From the NCBI GenBank assembly GCA_013396915.1, contig VWZL01002837.1, forward strand, positions 47,304 through 111,303: a stretch of DNA of 64,000 nucleotides, given 5' to 3'. Shown piece after piece: positions 38,401-52,500 of this stretch. Source of the stretch: Stercorarius parasiticus. Its lineage: Eukaryota; Chordata; Aves; Charadriiformes; Stercorariidae. Every line of letters starts with the position of its first letter. Positions within the stretch are counted from its first letter, which is position 1. The position numbers and the translations under genes are program-made. The notes beneath the pieces are model-generated. The model was not told where the DNA came from. It made no database searches and worked only from the letters and a program-made list of their open reading frames with translations.

Positions 38401-41400
38401 ACTACTTCAGCTCCTGGGTTCCCCCCCGCCATTGCAATACTCACAAGTTGAAAAGCCGGAGAGGCTCCAGTTACTCTGTGTACATAATGGTATTTCTTTT
38501 GGTCCTGTGGCCATCCTGTTAACCTTTCCATTTGGAGTTGCAGCTTACATTCTGGAGGTTTAGATACTCTGAAAACATTAGCAAATACAGCTGTGCTTAT
38601 TCAAGAAAGTTAGGGAAGAAGTGTATTACTGCCTTTATAAAGGAAGCCTTGCTTTAAATATTTTGTTTTGGTAAAAATGCTTTTGACGCATTCTCGCTAC
38701 AGAATTTTATCACCTAAGAGCAGCAGAGCAAATTCCACCTCCAATAGATTTACTCTCTGATTCTTCTTGCTTTTGTGCAAGTTAAAATTAGCTGGTTTAG
38801 GGGTATTAAATGCTGCTTGTGGCTTGCCTTTGATTTCAGTAACAGAGTTGACATTATATGGATGGAGACAAAAAGTTCTTTGAATGCATATTCAGGATGG
38901 CAGTGATTTAACGTAATAGGGTAAATGTTATTTTCTCTGCTCAGGTGTGACCTTTATTCTTTTAAATATACTTACTTATTTTTCTGTAGGCATAAATGAC
39001 ACTTGCAGAAGGCGGGGGTGGTGGTGGTGGTGGTGCTTGATCGTTTAGGTTTTGTAGTAAAATGAATTATTTAATCAGGCCTCTGACAACCTAGCTGTGT
39101 CCCTGCTCTGAATTTCAGAACAGAGGAAACACTTCTGGTGGTGTAGTTCATTCTGCTTTGTCTGTTGGCTTTTCTGCCTTGGAGCTGGTGTACCACATGT
39201 CCATTTTTTCCTAAGCTGTATTTGAACACTTCTTCCTTTCAGATGCTTTGTAACCTAACTACCCTCAAATGAAGCAGTTCACTTATTCCATGGGCAGCCC
39301 AGGCACAAGTGTGAAATCCCTTCAAACACTATGGCTTTAACTTTTGTTATAGGGGACATTCCATTTGGAGGAATAAGTTGCATTTACCTTCTGCATCTGA
39401 GCGTTATGAATTATATGTGAATGTTGTTTACTGTTAAAATGGTGCATGGTCTTTCTGTAGTGTCTGTGTTTTATTAGAGTAATTTAAAAAGAAAACCACT
39501 AAAACGACGTTACTACTGGGTGTCTGATTGCCAAGTTAATCTCCTATCACAAGTCCCATTGATCTTCTGTTTGAGCAGCTGAGAGTCTATTTTATGTATA
39601 GCGATCTTTCATAAAGTTTATTCCTGGTAATAAAGCTAACTGGGGTGAGTGCCAAGCTATTCTCAGAGGCAGTCTGCTCTCAACAAGAGAAGCATTTGAT
39701 TTTGTTAGATGGGGTTATTGTTTGGGTATGTACTTGTGGCAGAACTAGTGAAATTGCTAGCGAGCAAGTCAAACTAGGTTCAGAGGTGTACTCTTACTGG
39801 TATGAAGTTAATGGCATTACTGGGCAATAGACATTCAGATCTGACTTTTAATATGATGCCCAGAATCACCTGCATTTTCTACTTATTACTGTACGGTATT
39901 ATTAAATTGGATTGTTAATCTCTTCTTTGGCATGGCAAAAACTTTAAAAAAACCCCCACACTACAAAAGAAAGCAAAAAGCCCCCGGCCCTAGAACTTTA
40001 CATCTATTAAGTGCACTCAATTTTATTATGTGTAAGAAGAAGTAATTTTATTGCAGATAGCACAACTGTATTGGTTTATATGAAATTATGTTCTTTTTCA
40101 GATTTTTGAAATCTTTCTTCTAATAGCCTGTGTTTGTGTTGAGGGTAATTAATACACTCATACCAAACACAAATGTAAATTAATTAAAAATTTTAAAAAT
40201 GTACTTCAAAATATTAATAGTTAACCTTCAGTAGAGTTACTTTTCATAAAGTAAAATTTTACTTTTAGTAAAGTTTACTTAAGCTTTATTCCAAAGTTTC
40301 TCACATATTGCTGCGTATTCAGAAGAACTCAATAGAGGGCAGGGCACATGTTCATTTATGTTAATTAGTTTGTTAATATTCATATGAAAATAGCAATCCT
40401 ACTGCTATGCACAACAATCTGCATAAACTCCTGTAGCCTTACTGCAGTTTTGAGAAGCAGCGGAGGTTTTGTGTGCAGCTCCAGGCAAATGCTTGAGATT
40501 GCCCGGATGGGCTACAGGTCTTGATCTGTTCCTCTGCTCTTGTCTGTAAACCAGACTCCTGAGGGTTGGCACCTACCTTCTAGGAAACTGATCTCAAGCA
40601 ATCTCCTCTCAGCCTGTTGTTGCAGTAAATTTTAAATTACTGGCCAATATCTTATTTTTGCTCTTCTGCTCTGGTGATGTGGATATATGGGAGTACTTAA
40701 AATTCCTCGTGGATGGGAGGGGTAAGCGCAGATGCAGATAGTGACAGGAGGGCATGGGTGTGCCCATAGGGCACACAGCACCCTTCAGATGGTGAGGGAA
40801 TGGCACAGGATTTGCACCCCAGGTGCTGAAAAACCAAGGTGAAGGAGTTGGTGGGATATTGGGAATTCAGTGGGAGGGAGGAGAGCGGAGGGATGCAGTG
40901 TGCTCTGGTGTTTGCTGTGAGCAGGGCTGCTGGAGGGAGTAAAGTGTGTAAATCTCTAGTAACGTCATACTTCTCCTTTCATGCTCAAAGCTGATGTCAG
41001 AACTACCTGAAATAGTTCTTAGTGACATCAGGGGGGCAGGTCACTGCTCAAGCTGCTTTATCAGGCTCTTAGCAGATTCAGTCAGCCTAGCTCCATCCAT
41101 CGCTCTCTACACCTTTGAAGAGATTTCTTTACCATCAATCACAAAATTTAACCTTCCTTTCAAATTTCTCCTTGAAATCAGGAGAAAAGCACACAAAAAA
41201 ATGCAGAACACACTTTTATCATGCAATAGCATGTTACTTTCCCAACAGAAAGGATAAATTATTATGTAGCATATAAACAAACTGGAGAAAATGGATGGAG
41301 AAAATGTCTATTATTTCATTTAATATTAACTATTTGTAATCACAAACTTTTTTTCCCTATTGCTCCTTACCTGTCATTTGAACTTACTGATTTATTTTCC

Positions 41401-43743
41401 AATAACGGGCAACCGACTGCAAGTGATGGGTAGTCTGCATCGCTGCCCTGCTTGTCCTGTGGTGGTCTGGATGGCGGCTTGGTGTGAAGATCTTTGCATG
41501 ATAAAGTAGAAGCTGCTTAACTTTAGCCAGGCTGTTGTACTATTGTAATCATTAATACCACGTAGTAATCATGGTATTGTTATAGAGCATCAAACTGTAC
41601 AGGCTTGTAATTGCAACTAATGATGTCCTTACATCATGGCTCCTCTGGGCTAAAAAGTATCAGTGTGTCAGTAAATCAAGCATAAAATAAAAGCCTGCAT
41701 TTTAAAGTATTTAGAGAGCTGTGTGAGGCTTCTGCGTCTCCTGGCACATAAAGAAATTGGGCAGTGTTCTCTGGCAACTTTGATTATTCCTTTAAAAATA
41801 TGTATTCTTATCTGAAGCGTTGTTCTACAGCCAATTTTGGGGGGGTTTGGGGTTTGTTTTTTTTTTTTTAGTTTAAAGTGTGTTCCCCCTCCCCACCCCA
41901 CCTCAGATTAATTCTTTTCATACGGAACTTTTAATGTTGGGTTTAAATCTCAGCATTAGCCTACAGTAATTTTTTTTATATTGGATCAAATCTGGATTTC
42001 CTCTAAATAAAAAATATTTATTGTGTAAACAGCTTACACAGAAGTTTGGATATAAAATGTTTGATCTAATTAGAAATATTTCTAAGTCTGGCAAAATTGC
42101 ACTTTCGCTGGAGTAGTTTAAAGTGTGATGATGTTTTTCTGTGGCTAAATGTTGCTTTTATCATGTGTGACATGCAACATTGGTGACTGTAGATGAGAAG
42201 TAGTCCGCTTGAAATAAATCTAATCTTTGCCATTTTTAAGAAATAGCTATTTAGCAACTGATCAGCAATATTCTGGTCCACTGTACAGCTTTATTATACA
42301 GTAGAAGAGAAAACCCATACATTATCACGAAGCTGCTATGTTCGATCTGTCTGGAACTTATTTAGCAAGTAAGAATGTTAATTTAGTGTATACTGGCTAA
42401 GATAACTAGTTGTCTGGGGGGTCAAGGTACTGACTTCAGAGGCATTTCTGAACAAAGATGTTGCAGTTGGTGGGTGGATGGCACTGCTCTCAGCTGTTGT
42501 ATGAGCTTGCATAAATAGTATCATCTCCACTTTAATCTTTCGGGTGTTCAGAGGTAGTGTGCATATTTCTGTTTAACCCCTGGACACTTGCTGGCATGCA
42601 TGACCCTTTAACAATTCCTGTCCCTCTGTCCATCCCTGGCACCTTGGCTCCAAACAGTCTGAGAGGATAGCCAGTAATTTTGAAGTTTTTTGTGAAGAAC
42701 GTCTCTTTAACAAAAAGTGCTTTCATTTCATCGGTGTACAGTTTGTATTGTGCTTGTTATAGTACGCTTCTGAAGTACTTCTTGCATCTCTGTACTATAT
42801 TTACTCCCCTTTGTATGTAATGATCAGTTAAAGAAAAAATAAAACTGGTGATGATGGTTACTGGACTTTGGCATCAGGAAAAAAAGCTTTTTTTATTTCA
42901 AAAAAACAGCAACAAAGGCTGGAGCAGTGTGTTTCATAAAAGAAAGTTGTCTTTTAAGTTGTGTTTTAGGATAAGGGTTTGATTTACATTACCTCAGATT
43001 TTGAGAATGAAAAAGATACTTAAACCTTCAGTCTTCAGGGATCTGTTTATGTGCCTTTTCTCACCGGTTTTTATATCGCTTCAGAGACAGCGTTCTAAAA
43101 GAGTAGTTCTTTCTGAGGCTTGTGGATGTTGTGCTTCGGAGGGAAGTATCCACTGGCTTTCAAGCCACGGGGCTTTCTGTGTATTTCTCTTTTTTTTTTT
43201 TTTTTTTTATGGGGGGAGAGGGAAAAGGTGTAGTAGGCCATGTATTGCAGGTGGTGGTTTTGACTAGCTTTTATCACTTTTGGTGGTATAAATTTAATCA
43301 TGATCAAATACCAACATGGTAAGTGTAGCCAATGCAAAGAAGGGCCAAAACAAGCTTCAGAGTGACCTGAACTGTTAGATCAATAGAAATAAGTGAAAAC
43401 TGGATCTTCCCTGAAACTAATACCTGCAAAGCCCTGTGCACAGGGGGAGAAAGTAAACAGCAAGGCTGCGAAATGGACTGCAATAAGTTTGTTTCCGTTT
43501 TGCAGTGATGATGGTACAGGTGCTACCTCTTATATTGCTCAAATATTTGAATTTCTTTTGTAAGGATGGAGCCTGGATGATTCTAGAGATGGGTTCACCC
43601 AAGAATCTATACTCCTGAAAATCTGTGTTGTTCTAGTTTGTGTTAGAAGCAATATGCTAATAAAATAATGTAAGGACAATGTAGGTGGTATTACATTATT
43701 GGACATCTTTTAGTTATATTATTCCCCCTTATTTTTTTTATAG

Positions 43744-43860
43744 CAAACTTTGGCCTGTTCCATTTTAACGGCGTTGTTGAGCGAGTTCTCAAGTTCAAGT
43801 AAAACCAGCAACATTGGACTAAGCATGGAGTTCCATGGTAACTGTAAACGTATATTTCAG
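43744..43860 (+). CDS. XPO4: XPO4 exon 5
   Basis: 117 bases, exactly 39 codons, phase 0 at both ends: QTLACSILTALLSEFSSSSK ... GNCKRIFQ. The serine-rich SEFSSSSKTSN loop between helices is characteristic of exportin-4. The acceptor is TTTATAG and the donor GTAAAC, a weaker match to the U2 consensus than the other donors. Because the exon is in phase, skipping it would keep the reading frame. Confidence 0.96.
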
Positions 43861-44636
43861 GTAAACTAGTTCTGTATCAATATATGCTACATGTTTTTCT
43901 AAAATTTAAACACTGAGAAGCACTTTCTTGTGCCAGATGCATTCAGTTACAGTGTGTGCCTAACAGCATTTAATAGGACAAATATTATATTATAAATGCA
44001 GATAATGGCTATTTCAGGAAAGTTGATGATTTATTTTTAAAAAACTTGTATCAAAAAGGCACTTTTTGCCCATTTTATGAATGTCGAGCTACAGATCTTT
44101 ATGTGGTTGGACTCTAATTCCTTGGCTACCAATTGCAAACAAAACGAATACTCTGTGGAACAATGATAGTCTTAAATATAGCTTTGGTTTAAAGCCAAGG
44201 AGAGCTATGTATTTAAAAATATTATTGCAGATGGTGTAGTCTGGTTGTCTCAGATGTATTGTTTGGCCTGGCAGAAATGTTTTTGTGAAGGCATTGCTTT
44301 AAACTGACTGTTGTGGAACAACTTACCAACTTTTTTTCATGCCAAAGACCAATCCTCTCCTCCACCAGTTGTTAAAAAAGATATTGTTAAGTTTTTCTTT
44401 TATTGACTAGCATTTATTAGAAGATTTTTTTCTTATTCTTTACAAACACAAGTTATTAATTTTGGCAAAAGAGTGGGGGGGTTCAGACTGAGAACTTCAG
44501 AATATTCTCTGTATTTTAATGAAAAATAAGGTGAAAACAGAATCCTTTTCTCTTTAGAAAATGATTTCTTTTTAATCAACATTTTAATTAATGACTGAGA
44601 GACTCTATTAACATATTGTGTTCGTCCTGACTGTAG
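43861..44636 (+). other. XPO4: XPO4 intron 5 (776 bp)
   Basis: GT-AG intron, donor GTAAACTAG, acceptor CTGTAG. No repeat or gene is recognised inside. Confidence 0.93.
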
Positions 44637-44790
44637 GAGGACGATCTGCGGCAGATCTTCATGCTCACAGTAGAGGTACTTCAGGAATTCAGCAGACGGG
44701 AAAACCTCAATGCTCAGATGTCTTCAGTGTTTCAGCGTTATCTTGCACTAGCCAATCAGGTCTTAAGCTGGAACTTCCTTCCTCCAAATT
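44637..44790 (+). CDS. XPO4: XPO4 exon 6 (before the U12 intron)
   Basis: 154 bases: 51 codons, EDDLRQIFMLTVEVLQEFSR ... LSWNFLPPN, plus one base (T) of the next Leu codon. The following base begins ATATCCTTTT, so the exon ends at a U12-type AT-AC donor rather than at a GT. The N-terminal HEAT arch of exportin-4 continues through this exon. If the donor were not used, translation would read 13 codons into the intron and stop at TGA 44829-44831. Confidence 0.96.
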
Positions 44791-44800
44791 ATATCCTTTT
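44791..44800 (+). promoter_or_regulatory. XPO4: U12-type 5' splice site (AT-AC class)
   Basis: ATATCCTTTT directly after the first base of the Leu codon. U11 and U6atac snRNPs recognise this sequence. It matches the consensus at all eight core positions. Confidence 0.95.
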
Positions 44801-46514
44801 AATGTCAGGCCCTTTCTTTCAGGTGACATGAGTCACTCTACCAGGTGATAAGTAAAGTCTTTGTGAGGAGAGAAAAATGTAGAACTTATAAACCTTATAT
44901 TTAGTCCTTAATTTAGTTTTTCTTACATTAGTGCTCTTGGTCACCCCTGTGCTTGCTAACAGATGCTTACATACAGAAGCTGCTGTTGCTCTTTGTTAAA
45001 GTTTTTAAGTATTTTATATAAAAGGCAAAACTAGTTCAGCAGAGCAGCCTTCAGTTATGGCCTCATTGTCTGTCTGGTTGGTGCAGGGGAGAGAAAGAGT
45101 GTAATATGCTGCGTTAGTGCAAAAACCAAATGGTGAAGAGGTCTAAGCTCTCTTGAATTTTTAGGCGTAGATCTGATCTGTCCTACCCTTCTCCCTCAGA
45201 GAAGAGGAGGGGGCAGGTAAATGCCCCATCATCTAGGAACGTGCCTTCTCAACCGACTGCCCGTAAAGGAGCATGATCATGTATGAGAGCATGTAATAGG
45301 TTTTCTTTGGTCTGAAGAAAAAGTATTTGCTAGCTGAGAGAAGAAATGGCATCTCCCTTTTCTGGCAATATACAGGTGCCATTGCTTCCATTTTGACATT
45401 TCTGATGTGTGCTGATTATGAAAGTCCAGAGAAAAGGTGAGATGGAAAGTAGAGGAGGAAATGGGAATCACAAAGAGAAAAAGTCTTAGTGAGGGAGAGA
45501 AGAAAAAAGGTACAAAAATGCCCAGCCCAAAAAATAGGCTAAAAGAATATCGTAGAAATAGTCAATTACATTCTCTATTTAATAGAGGGTTAAGACAGCA
45601 CTTGCAGTAAAATGTTACAATGCCTCCTTTAATAGTTAGACTGTCTTTAAGATGCTCAGCAAACTTTCCAAGAGCCACATTTTTAAGCTGGTTTATAAAC
45701 TTTTTTTCTAAAAACCTTTTGAAATTGCTGCTAAGTAATACATACTGCAGGAATCTGGATGTTGCCTTCAAATTCACTGAAAAGTATGGTTTTGATGGTC
45801 AGAAGGCAATATCTGTGTGTTTCTGTTGTCTTTGATTCTATTCATTATGCAGTGGGCAGCAAAAATGAAATTTATTTGAAACTGGATATTTCTTGGTTCA
45901 CATTTGTAAAGCAGAATACCAGTTATATTGTCTTTATGGAAGGTGCCATGGATTAAAAGTAAATATCCCGCTCCTATTAATCACTGAAGTGATTTGGCAG
46001 GGGTCCAGAGAGGAATTTAGTGTATGTGCATGCAAGACTGAGACTGGAGTTAAATTACTGCATTTTATAAAAGTTTTTGGAAGAGGATTTGAGATTTGTA
46101 AGAATTGAAATAAAGTGTGAATACTTTTTTTTTTCCTAAGCTGTAATCTTAAATAGAAAGGAAATGCTCTTGTGTTGTGCAGTGGTGGGTAGAGGTGGTT
46201 CCATCTGAATTTTAGTCTTGCTCTGTGCAAACCTCTGGTGTAGTCCCAAATACTGATGATATTACAGTTTGAAAGTGAAGGCTCATGAGCACTTTATCCT
46301 AGGCTAAGGCTTGCAGTGATGGATATATACAAGCACAATGTGGAGCCTTGGGAGTTCCAGTTTTCATTTATAACTCTATATCATACGAAGTGATTTAGTT
46401 TATAGGTGCTAGTGAATAAGTGTTAATTGAAATAGCTAAGCCAGCCATACTGCTGCTTAAGGTTAATAGTGTTTTCTGCTACTTGGCCTACTTGAGATAC
46501 TACAACTGTTAAAC

Positions 46515-46590
46515 AAATTCTGTCCGCTTCTAGAGATCAGATGGACCTTTAGTCTGAACCACCACAGGTGCTCTTACATGGCTTTATTTC
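46515..46590 (+). repeat. Old CR1-like 3' end fragment
   Basis: The words 'gatcagatggacctttagtc', 'tgaaccac' and 'tgctcttacatgg' match the 3' end of old reptile/bird CR1 families ('agatggaccttTggtctgacccag'). It is short and diverged; the boundaries are approximate. Confidence 0.5.
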
Positions 46591-49500
46591 AAATCTGTTT
46601 CAAATCTAACAGAAATTGGAATGGTTTTAATCATCCTTGAGAAATGGGGGTCTTAGCTGGTGAAGACTCTGTAAGTGTTGGGGTTTACAGCACCACGTTG
46701 ATCATATTGTGAGATAAATCTCTCTTCCTTAGAAGACTGGTGTAAAAGTAAGTGTTGGTGGTTAGCTCGTGGGCAGTGAAACTTGACTTGGCTGCAGTTT
46801 CTAAATAGATAGCACGTTACATAAAAACACCAGAATTGCTGTGTTGATTGATCAGTCGGTATCCTTTTGGTATCCTCTTTCCAGATCTTGACAGTACATA
46901 TGCTGAAGCAATGGGCATAAATTTAATACTCGATACATGGAGTAAAATGATCCATTGTATCTACGGATATATCTTTTTTTCCTTTAGTTGGTATTTCTCC
47001 TGGCAAGATAGTATTGATTCTCAGTATTCCCTACAGCATAATAGTAATCTGCAGTATTTGTATATAATCTTTAGCAAGATTCTTGTATCTCCAAAAAAGT
47101 GAGTAGCATAAATTTGCAGTAACTCTACAGTGACCGTCGCCAAGAGGCACATTATTTAAATTATCAAGTTCTGAGAATTGCATCAAAACATATCACTTCT
47201 CGAGAGTTCTTGTGCTGTTAAAAGATACCTTAGTATGTATTGCATTGTTAAATGGACAGTGCTGGCACCAATGATAATAGAAGAGTTGTAGTAAGTCTAT
47301 ATTGTCTATTGCTAGCAAGAAGAGCTGGCGTGAAAGATGCATTCTGGAATAGGCATCTCACTAGAGCAATGAAAGAAGAGAGGCTGGAACCTACCTACTT
47401 TAAAGTTGGAACTCAATTTTTGAGTGTCTTAGGATGTGGTGCCTGCAATAGGAAGGGCAGGGCATGATGACGTAGGAGGCCTCCTTTTGGTCATGTGCAG
47501 TTCCTTCCATTTAATTTTCTAACACACAGACAATCATCTATTGTTATTTTTATCTGCTACCTCAAGGTATTGGTGTTTGCGGATGCTTCAGAGGTTTTTG
47601 GCAGTACTGTTGGAAATGACAATAACATAGGATTCCTATTTTGCACTAAGAACGTATGGCAGTCTGTTGTGGCATGTTGGCTTCTGTAGAGTTTCTTTTT
47701 TCAGTGCTGTTACAGCACTGTTAAATATTATTTACTCAGATGGAACTAGTTTTAACTGCATCTTTTCTTAAATGAATGTTTTAACTAATTAAGGAAATGC
47801 AGGTGATCAGTACGAAGAGGTACAGCCCTGTCCTTTACAAGAGCATCTTCAAGGGTCTCACTTCTAGTACATTGTGAGTGTCCAAAGTCTGCAGTTAAGG
47901 AGCTGAATGTTGCTGGACTGTAATGCACCTTGCAATATAATAACATCCTGACTCCACAGGGCATATTATAATTTATATTCTTTTACCTCCAGAGATGTTT
48001 CTCATTTCTTCTTGGCTTTGGGATTTATCTGTTCTTGCCAGCCACATTCTAATGGACTTGGGATGAATGTCCTCAAATGCAAAAGTTCTGAAACAGAATT
48101 TAAGATTTTTGTCCAGCTGTCTCCCATGTACACAAAGGTGTCTATTATCTGCCATTAAGAGCTGTTGTAGAACTACTTATCTCTTATTCATTAACATATG
48201 GATTATAGTACATGAATAAAGAGGAACTTGAGCTTTAGTTCATGTTTTGGATTTGGTGTCTCTACTTGCTTGGAGGCAAGCTGGCAAATTTTCAAGTGAA
48301 TGTAGAACAGGGCGTTGGATTTAAAATACAGGTTACGTAAACCTAATGGGATGCGCTCCACTAATGTGCATCGTTTCTCTTCCATTGAAATTAATGGTGC
48401 AGTGACAATTGTATGAACTGACTGAACCTTTTATCTGATCTGAATACTTTTTTTTTTTTTAAAGTGTGTGTGTTCCTCGGCCACACAGTTAAAGGAACAA
48501 AACTTTTCATATCTCTTTTTTTGAAAATGTCTTTTAAAACTCAAGCCAGAATGAGACACCTTTCTGGGAGATCCTGTGAACCATAGAGTTCTGCAGACTT
48601 TCAAGATTTGAGCTCAATCCAACCCAGATTGGTAGCATCTGTTATGCGTAATGGAAGTGCATGAAAAACACCCAGAACGCTCCAGAAAACTTGAAGTTTG
48701 TTTTGAGGAATGATTCAAGTTGTCATTGATGCTGAAAAAGCATCCTGCCCTAGCATCTCACGTGAGTGTGATACTGAGCAGGGAGCCACCTGCCTGAAAA
48801 CTTTTTTTAGCAGGTTGAGGTCCCTAGTTTGATTTGTTGCACAGCTGCACAAATGATTGAACCTGTACCGAGGAGCGACAGCACAGATTTCCTTCAGCAG
48901 CAGGGCCGCTCTCCTTAGGTCTTGTTTTTGTCGGCAGCCTGGGGTTATCCTGAATTTACTACAGCAGTCTGTCTTTATCTGAAAGATGAAGGGCTGGGGC
49001 ACTGTCCTGGCTATTGTTTGGGATATAAAGAAAAATTCAGTGTAAGTAAAATAGCTGTATTTAAGAAAATACAAAAGAGAGTTGCATTTTACTTTTATCA
49101 GACTTCTCGCTCTTAGGTGAAAAGTGACCTGACTTTGAAATCCCTGATGTTCAGAAATTATTTCTAGGTTACTATGTGTTTTCTTGACAAGCCTTTCTAG
49201 CAACTTTTTAAGACAAAGTTGGGCAAAACCAAGAAGATTGACAGATCCCCTGAATTTGATCGTAATCACACTGAGCATGTTTGTATTGATATTGAACTTT
49301 TTTAACAGTTAGTGTTTCATCATTTGGGTTTTCCTGAATGAATTCTGAAATCAGTTTGCAATGTAAGAGCATCCTAAAAGCGTTTAATATCAAAAGAGGA
49401 AAAGAGAGCAATGACCCTTTTTATGAAGGGGAACTGGTAAAATATATCGGGTTTTTTTTCCTCTTCTGCTCTCTTGCTCCTGTGGTTTTAAGTTTCCAGT

Positions 49501-52500
49501 TTTGCAGTGCTTTGTCATCAGTTTCCTAGATGGCAGCCTGCGTATAGTGGAAAGGTGTGACTCTTGAGCCGCATCTGCACGGCAGTCACTTCTGCATAGG
49601 TGCTTTAAGTGTAAGTTAGGCTTAAAGTGATTAGCTTGCATACTATTAGCTGTATAATCATAGCAACAAAATGTAGCAGGAGCTGCAGAATCCACTTGGG
49701 GTGGTCAACATGAGTCTCGGTACTGGCACGGCTACACCGCTAGCGGCTCTGGAACTCGCCAGTTTTAAAATTAGCTTGGGTCTTCTTACACTTCCCACGC
49801 CTGTTCTTGCAATCGGAATCCAGTGTCTCCAACACAAAGTAGTTGTTCCATTCTCATGGCAGTTAAGAATACTTGTGTTTAATAATTCAGTATTTAAGTG
49901 TATGTTCCTTCTCCTGAACACTGGATGTGTTTGCTGAGAGTGTAAGTTACACAGAAGTTTGTGAAGCGTTTCTCCATAGGGGGCAGCAAGCCTCTGCATC
50001 AGTTTTAGGCAGTTGCTGCTAGACTCATCCCATGTGCTTGGCTGATTAGCTGGCAAGCCAGAGGAGGTCTGAAAAATCCCGGTATAATCAGTATGTTAGT
50101 ATTATAACACTGGATGGCAGATTTCCAAGCAGTTACCTTTCTAATGCACTTTTTCATTTCTAAAATATAAGTCTGAGAGTGACATGAAGCTCTCCAGGAA
50201 TGTTACAAACAACAAATTTAAAGTTATTGAAATAACTTCTAAAAAAGATATTCGGGCCTTAGCACTCCAGGAGTTTTCCCTCCATTTCTGAGAGGTTCTT
50301 TGCTCCTGTGGACAAATTTGTGAATGGGAGTCTTGCAGAAAAAATCTCAGCTTTGATTTTTGAGTTCCTAATTTACTCCTCTGTGGAAGGGCAAGCCTTG
50401 CCTCTCTTAGGAAAAAGACTGTGGGATCCATTCTCAGATACTGGAATTTATGGGAAGTCCTGGAGTGAAACATTATAATCCCTTGTGGCTGCCTTAGGAC
50501 GTGACATATTTTGGCACTCATCTTCACCCATCAGTCCCGTCCTGGGACAGAGGCAAAGAGTGGGAGGAAAACTACACATTTGTTTATCTTTTATTTTCTT
50601 TTATTAATATATTCTTCCTATAAAACATCAAAAAAATTTTTAATTACAGTTTTAAAATTGCAAATTTATAATTTAAAAAAAGATTACTCTTATTTCTTCA
50701 TCTCACGAAACATAACCAAGGATAGAGCTACATATGCAAATTTAGGCAAAGATAAAAGAAAATCTGTCTTAAACGTTATGGTCATCTTCTCTTTCTCTCT
50801 AGGCACTAAGTAGTGAGCATATGAGCTCATACACAAGCATCTAGTTATATTCTTAAGCTTTTTCAGTAGAGCCTGGTACATGTTGTTGAATAATCTGTTC
50901 TGATTCAAGCAGAAGTTTCTAGTCCGTGTAGGAATCTGTGTCCTAAGTCTCATGAACTGGCTAAAACATTGTCATGCTTCTAGTAGCTGTTTCTTAGCTT
51001 GGATTTCCATGTCATTCAAAGGGAACTGTAATGGGAGTTACTCGTTCTTCAGTAGAATTGAATGTTACAAACTTTTGTACTTACTGCCAGAAGTGGTTTA
51101 TGATTGTTTTTCATTTAAAAACAAACAACAAAAAAACCCAAAACCCAAACCCTCCAGGATGGCATAGTAGACTGATCTATGCTTATCATAAATCTGTGTT
51201 ATAGTTTGAGTGTTTACAAAAAAAGTGTTGTGCTAGTTCTGTACTAGTTTCTTCATAAGTATTGAGAATTAATTTTTGACGATGAAGGCTGCATTTGTCC
51301 TGCGTACACCCATGTACTAGGTAACATAGTGCCATTTTTTTCAGGTTTGGCGTAACTGGGCTGCTGCTAACAAGGCTGAACAAGAGCACAGAGTAAGTTG
51401 AGGTATTTCATGGCAGCAAGTATCTCCACAGCCAACTTATGCTGATGTTTGCATACATCTAGTATGTGATGGAAAATGGGCGTAAGATCTCCATGATAGG
51501 TGCAGGCATAACTTGTATTGTTCAGTGAACAGATATTTTACCCACAAATCTGCTATTGTCAGATGTGTCATCAGTCCATTAGCGTGAGAAACAGTACTAA
51601 AAATAACGGGATAGGCCTGCTAAATACTGAGGCTTGTTAAAATAGTGACAGCAAACTAGCCCTTCTTTCATTCCACGTGAAAAGTGTTATGTAGCTCGTC
51701 CCCTCTGTAGACTCAACCTAGTGAAGAGCTAATTGGTTTTCAGAGATTGATAATGTATCTATAATCATCTTCTGATATTGATGTATTTCCAAGCCAATTG
51801 CTTATTGGAGAGTTAGAGGAAAGGACACTCTTGTCAATAAACTATTTTAAAATACTGGTTTTTTTCTAAAACATTCCAAATGAAAAAGACAAAAGCATAG
51901 CTTAATTTGCCAGATATTAGACATTTTTGGTTTGGGCGGAACTCGGAAGACAAGCGTAAATAAACTAAAATTGTGTATCCTGCCTTCTGCCACAATCCTT
52001 CATATTAAGCTAGATGTTTGCTTTATATATTGTTCTCTTAAACAAAACCCATCAAAAGTTAAGGGGTCTGCTTTCTTGAATGATACCGCTGTGAAACATT
52101 TTCTTCTGGATATAAACACTTTTTGATACTCCTTTTTTTTTTTTTTAACAATACCTGATGATTTACAGTACAGAAGTTAATGCAGTTCATTACCAATAAG
52201 TAAATTACATGCAGCTGAGCATGCTGTTACTTATTCTGATGGTTGGGTTAGAAAGGGATCAGAGAGGATAATGAAGGGTTTAAAAAAGATAAATGAAAAT
52301 GTAAGTTGCCGCATTGAAGCAGTTTTACTACTGCTTGGATTGGGGGGTGTCACAGAAGGAAGCACTTTCAAAAATCTTTTATAAACACTCTTCTGTGTGA
52401 TCAGACTGACAAGGACTGTAACCTGCTTGTTTAAATGGTTTTGCTCACGTCTCTGTTTTTTTCTATACTGGAGCATTTGCAGGATTTTGTAAATTAAGTT

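Larger units (their letters stand above)
30877..43743 (+). other. XPO4: XPO4 intron 4 (12867 bp)
   Basis: GT-AG intron with donor GTAAGT and acceptor TTTATAG. It contains a 1.25 kb CR1 (33618-34868), a possible tRNA-derived SINE remnant (35401-35460), a GGT microsatellite near 39013-39035, an 11-base C-run (37811-37821), a 19-base T-run (43190-43208) and one ambiguous base at 37490. A GC-richer patch at about 31190-31390 is unexplained. Open frames of 100-150 codons in this intron show no recognisable similarity. Confidence 0.85.

Noticed and set aside
44618..44848. 76-codon frame overlapping exon 6
   Set aside because: It runs in a different frame from the conserved XPO4 reading frame of exon 6 and is only a shadow of it.
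48715..49278. 187-codon - strand open frame in the U12 intron
   Set aside because: No similarity recognised, no conserved motif and no neighbouring exon; treated as a chance frame.
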